From Leptospira harrisiae (GTDB lineage Bacteria; Spirochaetota; Leptospiria; Leptospirales; Leptospiraceae): DNA of 64,000 bases. The notes under the pieces are model-generated. The model was not told the DNA's origin. It searched no databases and saw nothing but the letters and a program-made list of their open reading frames with translations. Of this stretch, positions 1 through 9,144 are shown piece after piece (position 1 is the first letter of the stretch; each line of letters opens with the position of its first letter). The position numbers and the translations under genes were made by a program. The DNA is taken from positions 620,001 through 684,000 of the forward strand of contig NZ_NPDX01000001.1 in the NCBI RefSeq assembly GCF_002811945.1, read 5' to 3'.

Positions 1-1842
1 TTTGGAAATGGCCCTAATGATTACCAACCAATCTCTGACGAAGATTCCGAGTCATTAGTAGAGCCAGATTTAGATTTTGATCTGCCATCCAATGAAGAGC
101 CAACACCTGAACAGGAAGCGGAATCTCCAGAACCGCTAAATGCAGACGAACCAGCATTTGGTGACGATTTGATTGATCGTGATTATCATGATGATATTTC
201 TGAACCCGATGCTCCTCTCCCTGAGGTAAATATTTTTGACGAATGGGAAAATGATGCAAAAAAAGAAGCAGCCAAACAGCCGTTAAGACAGACAAAAGAT
301 GATCCGGCTCCCATTGGAGAAGAGGTCCTTTTTGATGATGAATCTGATTTTGGAACGGCACCAATGTCATACCATCTTGCTTCCAAAAAGCGAATCGAAA
401 ACTACCAAGCAATCTTTGAAATCACTAAAGAAATCGCATCTTCTAAAGAATTTTCTGATTACTTTGATAACCTAGTTTATAGTTTGATTGGGCAAGTTGG
501 ATGTAATTCGGTTGTGGTATTAACTTCAACAAATCCAAAAAATCCAAAATGGGAAGCTGTGGCTTCTCAAGGAATCCAGTCAAAAGATTCTTGGTACCTC
601 TCTCCAAACGATGAAATCTATTCTCGAATTTCTGATTCTGAAACCGTTATCTATGCAGGTGAGTTTAAATCTTCTCGTTTGCCAAATCGGGAATTAAATT
701 TATTAAATGAAATGGCTTCTGAAATCCTAGTTCCCATTCGACATGGCCAAAAATGTTTTGGTGTTTTATCTCTAGGCAAATTAATCAATGGTGAAGAGTA
801 TATCACAGACGATTTAGAATTTGCAAAAATCGTTGGAGATATCGCAGGTTCTGTATTTGAAAGAGTTTCTGAATTTGAACTAATGAACGATAATTTAGTT
901 CAGGCTAAAGAAGTCATTGGAATTAATGAATCTGTATTACAGTCTGCTAGAGATTTTGCTCGTGTACGTAAGATGGATGATGCATATGATCTTTTGATTG
1001 ATAACATCAAAAATAAATTAGGTGTAAAACAGTTTTCCTTTTTGGTTTTGGATTCTGAAACAAGATCCGACTATATTGTTTTTGGTTCTAATTTTATTTT
1101 ACCTGAACGTGCCAAAGATTTTAAACTCAGTAAAGATTCCGATATCGTTGGAATGGTTTCAAACGTCCCAGGCGTATATAAATTGGAAAATTTCAGAGAA
1201 GATGCTGAGCTGAAATCAATTTTTACAAACGATGAATTGGGAATTATGGGTGAATTTACCATTCTTCCTATTATCAATTTAAATTGGCTTGTGGGAATGG
1301 TGATAGTTCATTCTACCGGATCTGCATGGACAGACACCACAAGAGATGTCGCCGTAACATTACTTGAAACTTCCGCTCCTGTATTTGCAAATTTACTCAT
1401 ACTACAAGAAAAAGAAGCACTATTTAGAAATCCTTTTAATCCTCTTGAATCTCGAATATTAAGTGAAATTGAAAAATCATCTCAAATGAATTTGAATTTT
1501 ACTGTTTCTTTGTTCAAAATTCAAAATGTATCAAGAATGGTTCATTTGGTAGGTGCTGGAACTTTCGCTCGTTATGCGGACTTGCTTCGCAAAACTATGA
1601 TGGATCACATCGGCGAATTGGACTTTTTTACAAGAGTCGGCCAAGGAAAATTTGCAATGGTTCTTCATGGGAAAGACAAAGAAGAAACCGAAGTTGTCAT
1701 CAAAAAAATTAAATCATCTTTTGCAAAAAAAGAAGAAGCAATCATTGGTTCATTTCGTGCGACATACAGGGTTTTGAATTTATCTTATCCTGATGACACA
1801 AAGGACAAAAATCAATTTTTAGAAATGGTTGAAGAAGCCTAA
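1..1842 (+). CDS. GAF-domain protein with degenerate GGDEF-like C-terminus, 5' truncated
   Basis: The reading frame is open from base 1, so the true start lies upstream of the window; an internal TTG at 169 is only a frame-internal candidate. The first ~120 visible residues are acidic and Pro/Glu/Asp-rich, without obvious fold. Two GAF-like regions follow (roughly bases 420-850 and 910-1410). The last ~130 residues look like a diguanylate-cyclase fold in which the signature GGDEF is replaced by GQGKF (in RVGQGKFAMVLHG), so cyclase activity is unlikely. GAF modules usually bind small ligands or mediate dimerisation. The stop is 8 bases before the MBOAT gene, which suggests co-transcription. 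The specific role is unknown; a signalling or regulatory function is an inference from the domain types. Confidence 0.75.
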   Translation, partial: FGNGPNDYQPISDEDSESLVEPDLDFDLPSNEEPTPEQEAESPEPLNADEPAFGDDLIDRDYHDDISEPDAPLPEVNIFDEWENDAKKEAAKQPLRQTKDDPAPIGEEVLFDDESDFGTAPMSYHLASKKRIENYQAIFEITKEIASSKEFSDYFDNLVYSLIGQVGCNSVVVLTSTNPKNPKWEAVASQGIQSKDSWYLSPNDEIYSRISDSETVIYAGEFKSSRLPNRELNLLNEMASEILVPIRHGQKCFGVLSLGKLINGEEYITDDLEFAKIVGDIAGSVFERVSEFELMNDNLVQAKEVIGINESVLQSARDFARVRKMDDAYDLLIDNIKNKLGVKQFSFLVLDSETRSDYIVFGSNFILPERAKDFKLSKDSDIVGMVSNVPGVYKLENFREDAELKSIFTNDELGIMGEFTILPIINLNWLVGMVIVHSTGSAWTDTTRDVAVTLLETSAPVFANLLILQEKEALFRNPFNPLESRILSEIEKSSQMNLNFTVSLFKIQNVSRMVHLVGAGTFARYADLLRKTMMDHIGELDFFTRVGQGKFAMVLHGKDKEETEVVIKKIKSSFAKKEEAIIGSFRATYRVLNLSYPDDTKDKNQFLEMVEEA

Positions 1843-1850
1843 GTAACGTT

Positions 1851-3248
1851 GTGTTATTTAATTCGATTTCTTTTCTTTTTCATTTTATATTCTTTTATTT
1901 AATCTACTATTTCGTTTCTAACCGAATTCGAAAATACCTACTTCTTTTCTTTGGAATATATTTTTATTCGCAATGGGGAGTTAAACCCACTATTTTACTG
2001 CTAACTTCTGTTATTTTCAATTATACTTTGGCAAAATATCTTTCGAATGAGTTGGGTCAAAAACGTAAGCTGGTTTTTGTAATTGGGGTGACAGCGAATC
2101 TACTTTACCTTGCAGTTTTTAAGTATTTTGTTTTTGTTTGGCAATTGTTTTCTGATATAAAGATTGGGTTTGGTTTCTCGGGACTCGTTTGGAAACCAGA
2201 AATTATTTTGCCGATAGGCATTTCATTTTATACATTTCATAACATTAGTTACTTAATTGAAGTTTACGACAAACGAATCAATCCTACAAAAAACTTTTTT
2301 ACATTTGCTATTTATGATTTATTTTTCCCTTTGTTACTACTTGGTCCAATTGAAAGACCAGGAAACCTGATCCCACAAATAGAATCCGAACAAACAATTA
2401 CAAAAGAAAAGATTTGGAATGGAGTTTCCTTATTTTTATGGGGAGTATTCATTAAATCGACTATTGCGGATCCTTTTTCAAGGTATGTGGAAATTCACGC
2501 TTGGTCTTTTGAGTCTTTGGAACCAGGAATTTTATGGATTGTGGCTCCCGTCATTGCCTTCCAAGTATACGCAGATTTTTTCGGCTACTCACTTTGTGCT
2601 ATGGGTCTTGCGGAGATCATGGGCTTTCAGCTAATGAACAATTTTAAAAGACCATTCTTTTCTTCGAATCCATCCGAGTTTTGGTCCAAATGGCATATCT
2701 CTCTTTCGACGTGGTTACGAGATTATGTTTATATTAAATTAGGTGGGAATCGGCATGGTTTTTTCCGCGAAAATGCAAATCTAATGATTGTTTGGTTTTT
2801 GGCTGGGATTTGGCATGGTGCCGGGTATGGATTTGTGATTTGGGGAGTGTATTTAGGGTTATGTTTGGTTCTCTATCGCTGTCTAAAACATTATGGTCTT
2901 GTGAAAGAAAACCTACCTTTGATTTCGCTCATTGGAACCTTTTTTACCTTCTATAGTTTTTCATTAGGTTTATTATTGTTTCGTATCCATTCTCCATTTG
3001 AGACAAAGTTAATATTAAAAAACTTATCTACATTACCAAAACTTTCTTCTATTCCTTTGATGATTCTTTTGTCTGCTTTGCCATTAATTATTTTTGATTT
3101 TTGGCAGGAAAAAAAAGATACAAATCGTCCTGACTTTTATATTTCAACTAAACCGCATCTGTTTCTTTTCCTATTTTTCTTTTTGTTTCTTTGGTTTTCA
3201 TTATTTTCTCCGTTTGGAAAACAGGATTTTTTTTATTTTCAGTTTTAG
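1851..3248 (+). CDS. MBOAT family O-acyltransferase (AlgI-like)
   Basis: A 465-residue polytopic membrane protein of the membrane-bound O-acyltransferase family, close to the alginate O-acetylation type AlgI. The signature block FWSKWHISLSTWLRDYVY followed by KLGGNRHG is clear near residues 280-305, and the conserved family histidine lies in IWHGAGYGF (~residue 323). Members move acyl groups across or at the membrane onto polysaccharides or other exported acceptors. The start is GTG at 1851, 8 bases after the previous stop. The next gene (3258) encodes a DUF1574-like protein, a partner often found beside MBOAT genes in Leptospira; the pair probably modifies a cell-surface glycan. The acceptor cannot be read from the sequence. 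Confidence 0.9.
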   Translation: MLFNSISFLFHFIFFYLIYYFVSNRIRKYLLLFFGIYFYSQWGVKPTILLLTSVIFNYTLAKYLSNELGQKRKLVFVIGVTANLLYLAVFKYFVFVWQLFSDIKIGFGFSGLVWKPEIILPIGISFYTFHNISYLIEVYDKRINPTKNFFTFAIYDLFFPLLLLGPIERPGNLIPQIESEQTITKEKIWNGVSLFLWGVFIKSTIADPFSRYVEIHAWSFESLEPGILWIVAPVIAFQVYADFFGYSLCAMGLAEIMGFQLMNNFKRPFFSSNPSEFWSKWHISLSTWLRDYVYIKLGGNRHGFFRENANLMIVWFLAGIWHGAGYGFVIWGVYLGLCLVLYRCLKHYGLVKENLPLISLIGTFFTFYSFSLGLLLFRIHSPFETKLILKNLSTLPKLSSIPLMILLSALPLIIFDFWQEKKDTNRPDFYISTKPHLFLFLFFFLFLWFSLFSPFGKQDFFYFQF

Positions 3249-3257
3249 TATTCCAAT

Positions 3258-4301
3258 ATGAAGTTACGTTATTTTTTTATCACCTTTTTGACCATTTCTT
3301 TTGTTATGCATATGACAGAAGAATGGATCATCCAGTTCTGTGAGACAACTTCAGTTTATTGGTATTTTGCAAATGAACGTACGGTTCGAACGGAAGCAAA
3401 GGTCCTAGTCTTAGGGGACAGTCAAATTGTAAGTGGAATTTCTCCTGAGTCCATTGCGGAAATTGAGGGAGTGTCTAAAGAGGAAGTTTTATATCTCCCA
3501 AAACCAAGCCAACAACCAGAAGGAATTCTTTCTGATTCGTTGGATGTAGTATACAGGTTGCCTAATTTAAAAAAAGTTTATGTAAACTTGTCACCATTAA
3601 ATACAAGTAAAAATTCTGTCACTGATGCAAACCGACAATTGTTTTATTCTTTTGGGAATTTATCAAAATATACAATTGAACATCCTCTTTTACGAAAGGC
3701 ATACTTTTCTAACCTAACAGATTTAAGTTGGAAAATCATTATTAAAGTTTTTCCTTATTTTGGTCTTAGTTCCAATATCAACAGGTTAGTTTATGATCCT
3801 GTTGCACAAAATGATATACCAAGAAGAAAACAAGAGTTTTTGTTTATCAAAGAAAGTATGAAAAATAATCAAGGTTCTTGGGTTTGGAAATCAATCGGTG
3901 AGGATCCAACATTATTAAAATCAGAAGAGTTTCCAAACTTAAACACACAGATCTTAGCAGGGAAACGTGAGTTATCCATACAACTTTGGTTAGAATGCAT
4001 TCGATTGTGGGAAAAACAGAATTTAGAGATTGTTTTCCTTCGGATTCCATTTTCCCCTAAGATGGAAAAGGATATAATAAAAACCGGAGCGAACTTAGTA
4101 GAAGATGAGTTTTTTAAAAGGATAAGTTCAGACCCCAATCGAAGGAAACTAAAAGTTTTGGATTTTAAATCTGAATTTTTAGAAGAGTATCAGTATTTTG
4201 CTGACTTAACACATCTCAACCAAAAAGGAAAAGATGCGTTTTCTGTGATTTTAAAAAGAGTGCTATTTTATCACGCCCACTCGTCGACCGAGGGCATGTA
4301 G
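3258..4301 (+). CDS. DUF1574-like exported/membrane-anchored protein, partner of MBOAT
   Basis: A 347-residue protein with one N-terminal hydrophobic segment (residues ~5-18) and a globular remainder. A GDSQ motif in VLVLGDSQIVSGI (~residue 55) resembles block I of SGNH-type hydrolases, and DLTHLNQKG near the C-terminus (~residue 325) resembles the Asp/His block (DxxH). This fits the DUF1574/SGNH-like proteins that accompany MBOAT acyltransferases and accept or transfer the acyl group outside the membrane. It starts 9 bases after the MBOAT stop, in the same operon. The 3' end overlaps a convergent small gene by 39 bases. The family name comes from recall of Leptospira gene pairs; the SGNH comparison is an inference from the motifs. 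Confidence 0.7.
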   Translation: MKLRYFFITFLTISFVMHMTEEWIIQFCETTSVYWYFANERTVRTEAKVLVLGDSQIVSGISPESIAEIEGVSKEEVLYLPKPSQQPEGILSDSLDVVYRLPNLKKVYVNLSPLNTSKNSVTDANRQLFYSFGNLSKYTIEHPLLRKAYFSNLTDLSWKIIIKVFPYFGLSSNINRLVYDPVAQNDIPRRKQEFLFIKESMKNNQGSWVWKSIGEDPTLLKSEEFPNLNTQILAGKRELSIQLWLECIRLWEKQNLEIVFLRIPFSPKMEKDIIKTGANLVEDEFFKRISSDPNRRKLKVLDFKSEFLEEYQYFADLTHLNQKGKDAFSVILKRVLFYHAHSSTEGM

Positions 4302-4448
4302 GTTGACTCCCCAACCAAGTCCAAAAAATTGTTTTGGAGTTAGAATTTCGTCTGTACTTGGATCCCAAATATCCTTCACAAATGCTTCCGCTGAAATCTC
4401 TGTTCCGTATGGGATTCCCCAAAAATTTTTATCTTCACCGTATGACAT
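4263..4448 (-). CDS. small DUF5808-like protein (61 aa)
   Basis: The gene is supported by a good ribosome binding site: AGGTGA lies 5 bases before the ATG at 4448. The 61-residue product contains FWGIPYGTE and a C-terminal DEILTPKQFFGLGWGVNL. This resembles the short DUF5808 module (NP-D-PK-F-GWG-N pattern), whose function is unknown. There is no signal peptide or membrane segment. Its 3' end overlaps the tail of the DUF1574-like gene by 39 bases on the opposite strand. It begins 26 bases after carA ends and could be transcribed with it. The family assignment is tentative; that the gene is real is more certain. Confidence 0.65.
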   Translation of the reverse strand: MSYGEDKNFWGIPYGTEISAEAFVKDIWDPSTDEILTPKQFFGLGWGVNLHALGRRVGVIK

Positions 4449-4474
4449 GAATCACCTCGCTATTTAGCCAAATC

Positions 4475-5560
4475 TTACGATTTAGAGGATTCTACCATAG
4501 TATAAAATTCTTGAAAATGATAGGCAGAGTCGTGAGGACCTGGGCACGCTTCTGGATGGTATTGGACCGCCATCACTGGAAGGCCTTTGGTTTTCAGACC
4601 AGCAACTGTGTTGTCAAATAAATTGAGCCTAGTAATTGGCATCTCACTTGTTGATTCACCGAGAACATGGAATCCATGGTTTTGAGATGTGATTTCAATT
4701 TTTCCTGTTTCTTCGTTTCGAACAGGATGGTTCCCGCCGCGGTGACCAAACTTAAGTTTGGCTGTCTTTTTTCCTAGCGCAAGACCAATGATTTGGTGGC
4801 CTAAACAAATTCCAAACAATGGTTTTTTTGCATCCATTATGGCTTTTGCCGATGAGATTGCATAATCCAAAGGAGCTGGATCTCCGGGTCCATTAGATAG
4901 GAAAAAAGCATCAAATCCTTCTTTTAATAAATCTTCTGCTTTGGTTTTCGCTGGGAATACATGTACATTGAATCCCGCTGCATCTAGAAGTTTGAGGATA
5001 TTTCTTTTGATTCCAAAGTCGTATACAGCAAGTTTAAACTTACTTGGAGAATGAGCACCAAATACATATGGTTTTTCGCAAGTGACTACTTGGGCAAGGT
5101 CTTGGCCTTCCATAGAAGGAGCATTTTTCACTGCTTCTAAAAAAGAATCTTCATATGTTTCACTGACAAAGATTCCGCAGGACATAGCACCTGAATTCCG
5201 AATGATTCGCGTTAGTTTACGAGTGTCGATCCCTTCTATTGCGGGCACTCCAAATCGAACGAGAAACTCGCTTAGAGTTTCCTTGGATTGAAAGTTGGAA
5301 GGTCGTTTGACATACTCTTTGACAATGAGTCCAGAAGCTTGGATCTTATCGGATTCCATATCGTCTGGATTGATTCCATAGTTCCCAATCATTGGGTACG
5401 TAAGGGTCACGAGTTGGCCTTTGTAGGAGGGATCAGTAATGATTTCCTGGTATCCCGCCATAGAGGTGTTAAAGACCACCTCGCCAATCGAATTCTTATT
5501 TGCACCGAAGGATCGGCCCTTCATGACCGTTCCGTTTGCTAAAACCAAAAAAGCCTGCAT
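4475..5560 (-). CDS. carA: carbamoyl-phosphate synthase small (glutaminase) subunit
   Basis: CarA hydrolyses glutamine and channels ammonia to the large subunit CarB, which makes carbamoyl phosphate for pyrimidine and arginine synthesis. The N-terminal CarA-specific domain ([35 protein letters not shown]) is followed by a class I glutamine amidotransferase domain. The nucleophile Cys is in [15 protein letters not shown] and the His/Glu pair is in [12 protein letters not shown]. The frame is open up to 5599, but homologues begin at [10 protein letters not shown], so I place the start at ATG 5560 (361 residues, normal length). carB is not in the window. The next upstream gene on the same strand ends at 5607, so the two could share a transcript. 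Confidence 0.95.
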   Translation of the reverse strand: MQAFLVLANGTVMKGRSFGANKNSIGEVVFNTSMAGYQEIITDPSYKGQLVTLTYPMIGNYGINPDDMESDKIQASGLIVKEYVKRPSNFQSKETLSEFLVRFGVPAIEGIDTRKLTRIIRNSGAMSCGIFVSETYEDSFLEAVKNAPSMEGQDLAQVVTCEKPYVFGAHSPSKFKLAVYDFGIKRNILKLLDAAGFNVHVFPAKTKAEDLLKEGFDAFFLSNGPGDPAPLDYAISSAKAIMDAKKPLFGICLGHQIIGLALGKKTAKLKFGHRGGNHPVRNEETGKIEITSQNHGFHVLGESTSEMPITRLNLFDNTVAGLKTKGLPVMAVQYHPEACPGPHDSAYHFQEFYTMVESSKS

Positions 5561-5606
5561 CAAATCCATTCCAAAGAAAGGTTCCCTAATGACGAACAAA
5601 AATTCA

Positions 5607-6167
5607 TCAGTCTTTTACGTAATAACGTTTTATCCGGTCGTAATGGTAGTCTCCGTTGATTTCCACTGTTTGCATTTTGGAAAGGGATTCTGCCATTTCC
5701 TTGGCGAGCCCAGGTTCAATGGTTAAATAAGAACGTTTCCCCCGAACCAAATACACGATTTGCCCCGTATCTCCGTCTGCTTCAATGACCTGCCCTTGGA
5801 TCCTTTTTGACTGAGGGGAAGGAGAGCTGACCGATACTTGGTATTTTTGGAAAATATGGAGCCGGCCTACACAAAGCCAGACATCAGAAGTGGGATTGAG
5901 TTGTGTGGCTTTTCCTTCGATATAGCGTTTTTCAAAAGGTTGGTTTCCTAATGAAACTCGCATGGTTTCAGCATCACAGTGGATGGTTTTTTCCCGGAGA
6001 TTGGTTTGGTCGAGAAACCGGAACTGTGGATCCTCCCCAGATGCCTCCCAATGCACCAATTCGCCTGAAAAACGAATCATCTTTCGTTCCATTCCGAACC
6101 GTTCGGTCGAAAACAGAACAAAAAGCAAGAACAATCTGCAAATAAGGAAAAGTTGTTTAGACGGCAT
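5607..6167 (-). CDS. exported hypothetical protein
   Basis: I do not recognise a family. From ATG 6167 the product is 186 residues and begins with a signal-peptide-like segment ([19 protein letters not shown]), which is why this start is preferred over the upstream one at 6197. The mature part is rich in beta-type sequence ([34 protein letters not shown]), without membrane segments. It suggests a small periplasmic or envelope protein. It lies 46 bases upstream of carA's start on the same strand and is divergent from ompL1. Confidence 0.6.
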   Translation of the reverse strand: MPSKQLFLICRLFLLFVLFSTERFGMERKMIRFSGELVHWEASGEDPQFRFLDQTNLREKTIHCDAETMRVSLGNQPFEKRYIEGKATQLNPTSDVWLCVGRLHIFQKYQVSVSSPSPQSKRIQGQVIEADGDTGQIVYLVRGKRSYLTIEPGLAKEMAESLSKMQTVEINGDYHYDRIKRYYVKD

Positions 6168-6225
6168 TAGACTCACTCGAATTACCACATTTAACACAAT
6201 TTTCGATTAAATTTAACAATTTTAT

Positions 6226-6254
6226 TTGACAAATCCTAGAAGAACGACTAGTTT
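6226..6254 (+). promoter_or_regulatory. candidate sigma-70 promoter for ompL1
   Basis: A perfect -35 hexamer TTGACA (6226-6231) is followed after 17 bases by a partial -10 element TAGTTT (6249-6254). It lies ~100 bases upstream of the ompL1 start. The spacing is canonical, but the -10 matches only half of the consensus. The intervening leader (about 90 bases) has no other gene. Confidence 0.45.
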
Positions 6255-6336
6255 CATTGCAATTGTCGGTATGAACGACTGCTCACTTGCATTCGTTTGT
6301 CCACAGGTACGAAAAAAATTCAGGAAACAACTCACT

Positions 6337-6342
6337 AAGGAG
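6337..6342 (+). promoter_or_regulatory. strong ribosome binding site of ompL1
   Basis: AAGGAG lies 9 bases before the ATG at 6352. It is one of the best Shine-Dalgarno matches in the window and fits a highly expressed outer-membrane protein. Confidence 0.75.
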
Positions 6343-6351
6343 TAATCATCA

Positions 6352-7254
6352 ATGCTGAAATCTCTACGTTTTGGAATGATGGGGTTCTTACTTTTGTGCT
6401 TAGCAGGTAGCTTAAGCGCACAATCAGGTCCTCGTTCTTATTTTATGATCGGTCTTGGAGCACAATTTGACCTAGCTCAACTCGGTGGAACCATCACAAA
6501 AGATGGTCTTGACTCTGGTCAGCCTAGACTTCGTCCAGATGGATCAGCTTACGGAACGCCACAAAAAGCGATCTATGCTGAAAACACTTTGATCAGTTTA
6601 AAGAGAACTACTGGTGGTGCAATTGGTGCAAAAACTAACGGCGCTATGGTTGGTGGAAACGTAAACATTGGTTACGAAAAAGAAGGCGTTTTTGGAATCA
6701 ATAGCCTTTTTTGGAGAGTCAACGTAAACTATACTACTAAAATTGCTGGTGGTGATACATCTTCAACAGTAATGGGTTACAAATGGTTAGACCAAGAGTG
6801 GAGCTACACAGCTTGGACTGTTCCTACTTACCTCGGTATTAAACTTTACAACGCTGCAAACGACACTGCTGTGTATGTTGGAGCTGGTGTGAACTATTTC
6901 CAAGGATGGTGGGGAGTTTCTGGAACTATCAACAACCCAGGACTTCAAACTTTTGCTCCAGGAGTTCTTGGACCAGGAGGATCTTTACTTGGTGATGCTC
7001 CTTCTTCAGGAATCCACAAAGAAAATGTACGTTTTGGTGCTAGCGGAATCGGCTTAAACTGGTTGGTTGGTGCACAAACAAAAATCACTGACAAAGGTCA
7101 CCTTTTCTTCGAATTGGAAACTATCCTTTCCGCAGGAATGGGAGTTGGTGGGGTTGCGTCTGTCGGTGGAGCTTCTGCTCTTGCTCCTTGGGTTGCATAC
7201 CCAGTGGTTATCGGTGGACAAACTTACCGCGTAGGTTACAAAATCGAAATCTAA
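6352..7254 (+). CDS. ompL1: OmpL1-family outer-membrane porin
   Basis: A 300-residue beta-barrel protein with a cleavable signal peptide (MLKSLRFGMMGFLLLCLAGS, cleavage near SLSA-Q). It matches the OmpL1 porin of pathogenic leptospires in many recalled blocks: LAQLGGTITKDGLD near the N-terminus, RTTGGAIGAK, GAMVGGNVNIGYE, TDKGHLFFELETILSA, and the C-terminal PVVIGGQTYRVGYKIE. Strand-like alternation of polar and apolar residues and a terminal barrel strand fit insertion in the outer membrane. The gene stands alone, with its own promoter-like site, strong ribosome binding site and downstream terminator. OmpL1 is a surface-exposed porin in pathogens; this copy suggests a general housekeeping porin role. 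No truncation is seen. Confidence 0.92.
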   Translation: MLKSLRFGMMGFLLLCLAGSLSAQSGPRSYFMIGLGAQFDLAQLGGTITKDGLDSGQPRLRPDGSAYGTPQKAIYAENTLISLKRTTGGAIGAKTNGAMVGGNVNIGYEKEGVFGINSLFWRVNVNYTTKIAGGDTSSTVMGYKWLDQEWSYTAWTVPTYLGIKLYNAANDTAVYVGAGVNYFQGWWGVSGTINNPGLQTFAPGVLGPGGSLLGDAPSSGIHKENVRFGASGIGLNWLVGAQTKITDKGHLFFELETILSAGMGVGGVASVGGASALAPWVAYPVVIGGQTYRVGYKIEI

Positions 7255-7278
7255 TCAGTTCTTTACTGAAAAGACGAA

Positions 7279-7310
7279 GCCGGTGTTGGATTCCAACCCC
7301 GGCTTTTTTT
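7279..7310 (+). terminator. rho-independent terminator after ompL1
   Basis: GCCGG..TTGGA pairs with TCCAA..CCGGC, forming a stem broken by a small internal mismatch. A run of seven T follows (7304-7310). It sits 24 bases after the ompL1 stop. The T-run touches the stop codon of the convergent gene at 7309. Confidence 0.85.
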
Positions 7311-7605
7311 ATGCCATCAATCGAATGATAAATTCTTTATCTTTTGTGGTAAGGGAATTCGTTTCATGTGTAAACAATTGCAATCGAAGTTTGTTGTATA
7401 CATTCCAAATTTCTGAATGGCGGTCTATAGATTCGGAAACTAAGGCAACTTTGGTGATAAAAGAAAAAGCCTCTGTGAAATTACGAAATTCTTTTTCTAA
7501 CTTAAAAAAAGAAACTCCATCTTTGGTTTCTACTACCCATTCGTTATATGTAATTAAAAGATTCTCTATTTCCAAATTGGAAAGAGTTTTTGGTTTTTCT
7601 CTCAT
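7309..7605 (-). CDS. pterin-4a-carbinolamine dehydratase-like protein
   Basis: A 98-residue protein matching the DCoH/PhhB fold: F-x-F-x-x-A..F...VA near residues 40-55, then SEIWNVYNKLRLQLFTHE and a final LTTKDKEF block. Canonical enzymes dehydrate 4a-hydroxytetrahydropterin using a His-His-Pro motif. Here the corresponding residues are R62-H63-S64, so the first catalytic His and the Pro are replaced, while the later His (H80) remains. Activity may be altered or absent. The ATG at 7605 overlaps the stop of the upstream EamA gene as ATGA, implying translational coupling. The family assignment is confident; retention of enzyme activity is uncertain. Confidence 0.75.
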   Translation of the reverse strand: MREKPKTLSNLEIENLLITYNEWVVETKDGVSFFKLEKEFRNFTEAFSFITKVALVSESIDRHSEIWNVYNKLRLQLFTHETNSLTTKDKEFIIRLMA

Positions 7606-8489
7606 TGCTTCTCCTTTCTTTTATGAAAAACAATTAAATACAAACCAATCAGAATGAATCCTGCACCAATGAATTTCTGCGAGTCGATTGGTTCTTTCAT
7701 AAATAAAATTCCAACAAACATTAAAAAAATGGGTTCGATTAATAATGTCGCATTGAGTTTGCTAATGGGCAAATAGTTGTGGGCTTCAAAATAAAAAGCT
7801 CTACCTAAAAAATATCCAAGCAGTGAAAACAAACCTAAAATAACAATGATTGAAATTTCTGGGATCTGAAAACTTCCAATGTACCAAGAGTAAAATAGAA
7901 AAAATACACTCAAAAGGAAAAGGCGTAAATATGCATATTCGAGTCCTAAAATTTCAGGAATGTATTTTTTGATCATATAACTTTGAATTGCGAATAAAAA
8001 AGCACTGAGTAAAATACAGAACGCAGAAAGAACTTTGATTTGTCCTTCGAGGGTGGAAATCATATAAATTCCAAGAATGGCAATGGCTATACCTAAAAAT
8101 TCTCTACTTTTTAATCGTTCGCCTAAGAAAAAAACTCCAAGTAAAACATTATAAAGAACTGTTGTTTTGATCAGAATGGCAGCTGGTCCTAAATCAGTTT
8201 GTTTTAAAGCATAATAGTATAATACAATCCCAATGGCATTAGAAATAGTACCAAGAGTTAAAATATGTCCATCTCGACTAATTGTCGTAAAAACTTTTGT
8301 TCTTCTTTTTTTTGAGATTAGAAAGTAGGGAGTTACTATTAAAAAAGCAAATCCAACTCCAAATAAAGCTGCAATTTCTGGTGAAAGATTGTATCTACGA
8401 AATACTTCTTTAAAGCCAATCACTTCGAAAGCAAAAAAAACTCCAGTTAGGAAAACAAAGAAATATCCCTTTTTTTCGTTACCAGTCAA
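7602..8489 (-). CDS. EamA/DMT-family membrane transporter
   Basis: A 295-residue protein with about ten hydrophobic segments arranged as two repeats, typical of the drug/metabolite transporter (EamA) superfamily. Diagnostic parts are [20 protein letters not shown] with [20 protein letters not shown], and [20 protein letters not shown] with a closing [14 protein letters not shown]. The substrate cannot be predicted. Its start overlaps the 3' end of ung by 11 bases, and its stop overlaps the pterin-dehydratase-like start, so the four minus-strand genes from 10339 to 7309 form a tight operon. Confidence 0.85.
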   Translation of the reverse strand: MTGNEKKGYFFVFLTGVFFAFEVIGFKEVFRRYNLSPEIAALFGVGFAFLIVTPYFLISKKRRTKVFTTISRDGHILTLGTISNAIGIVLYYYALKQTDLGPAAILIKTTVLYNVLLGVFFLGERLKSREFLGIAIAILGIYMISTLEGQIKVLSAFCILLSAFLFAIQSYMIKKYIPEILGLEYAYLRLFLLSVFFLFYSWYIGSFQIPEISIIVILGLFSLLGYFLGRAFYFEAHNYLPISKLNATLLIEPIFLMFVGILFMKEPIDSQKFIGAGFILIGLYLIVFHKRKEKQ

Positions 8490-9144
8490 TGGGTTCTTTC
8501 CCTTGTGAAATTAAGTATTCGTTTGTTTTGGAAAAATGTTTGTTCCCTAAAAATCCTCTGTAAGCAGATAAAGGAGATGGATGTGCGGATTTTAAAATCA
8601 AATGTTTGTTTGGTGGAATAAGTACTTCTTTTTTCTGAGCAAAAGATCCCCATAACAAAAATACAAGATTCGATTTTTTTTCCGCAAGGATTTTGATGGC
8701 AGCATCAGTGAATTCTTCCCAACCTTTGTTTTGGTGAGATCCTGCTTTGTCTTTTTGTACAGTGAGCGTTGCATTGAGAAGAAGGACACCTTGGTTTGCC
8801 CAATGAGTAAGGTTCCCTGATTTTGGGATGGGTTTTTGTAAATCCTCACCAATTTCTTTAAAGATATTTTGTAACGAAGGAGGAAAGGGCACTCCTTCAT
8901 TCACAGAAAAACAAAGACCATGAGCTTGTCCTGGGCCGTGGTAAGGATCTTGGCCAAGGATTACCACCTTAACTTTGTCGAATGGACAAGAATCAAATGC
9001 ATTGAAGATTAACTTTGCCGGCGGATAAACAATAGAAGATTTGTATTGTAATTTTACCCATTCACGTAAGTTAGAAAAATAAGGTTTTTCAAACTCGTCT
9101 CTCAGGACTTCTTTCCATCCAGATTCAATTTGTACGTCTTTCAA
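8479..9144 (-). CDS. ung: uracil-DNA glycosylase
   Basis: Ung removes uracil from DNA and starts base-excision repair. Motif A with the catalytic Asp is [20 protein letters not shown]. Motif B, which inserts into the minor groove, is [13 protein letters not shown]. The length of 221 residues is normal for the family. I choose TTG at 9144 because GGAGG lies 6 bases before it (9151-9155) and homologues start near here. A longer frame to 9219 would overlap the upstream gene by 95 bases without support. With the TTG start the overlap with the RlmL-like gene is only 20 bases. Confidence 0.95.
   Translation of the reverse strand: MKDVQIESGWKEVLRDEFEKPYFSNLREWVKLQYKSSIVYPPAKLIFNAFDSCPFDKVKVVILGQDPYHGPGQAHGLCFSVNEGVPFPPSLQNIFKEIGEDLQKPIPKSGNLTHWANQGVLLLNATLTVQKDKAGSHQNKGWEEFTDAAIKILAEKKSNLVFLLWGSFAQKKEVLIPPNKHLILKSAHPSPLSAYRGFLGNKHFSKTNEYLISQGKEPIDW

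Noticed and set aside
7283..7657. Plus-strand open frame opposite the pterin-dehydratase-like gene
   Set aside because: It covers the terminator and the opposite gene, with no recognisable domain; the minus-strand product has clear family features.
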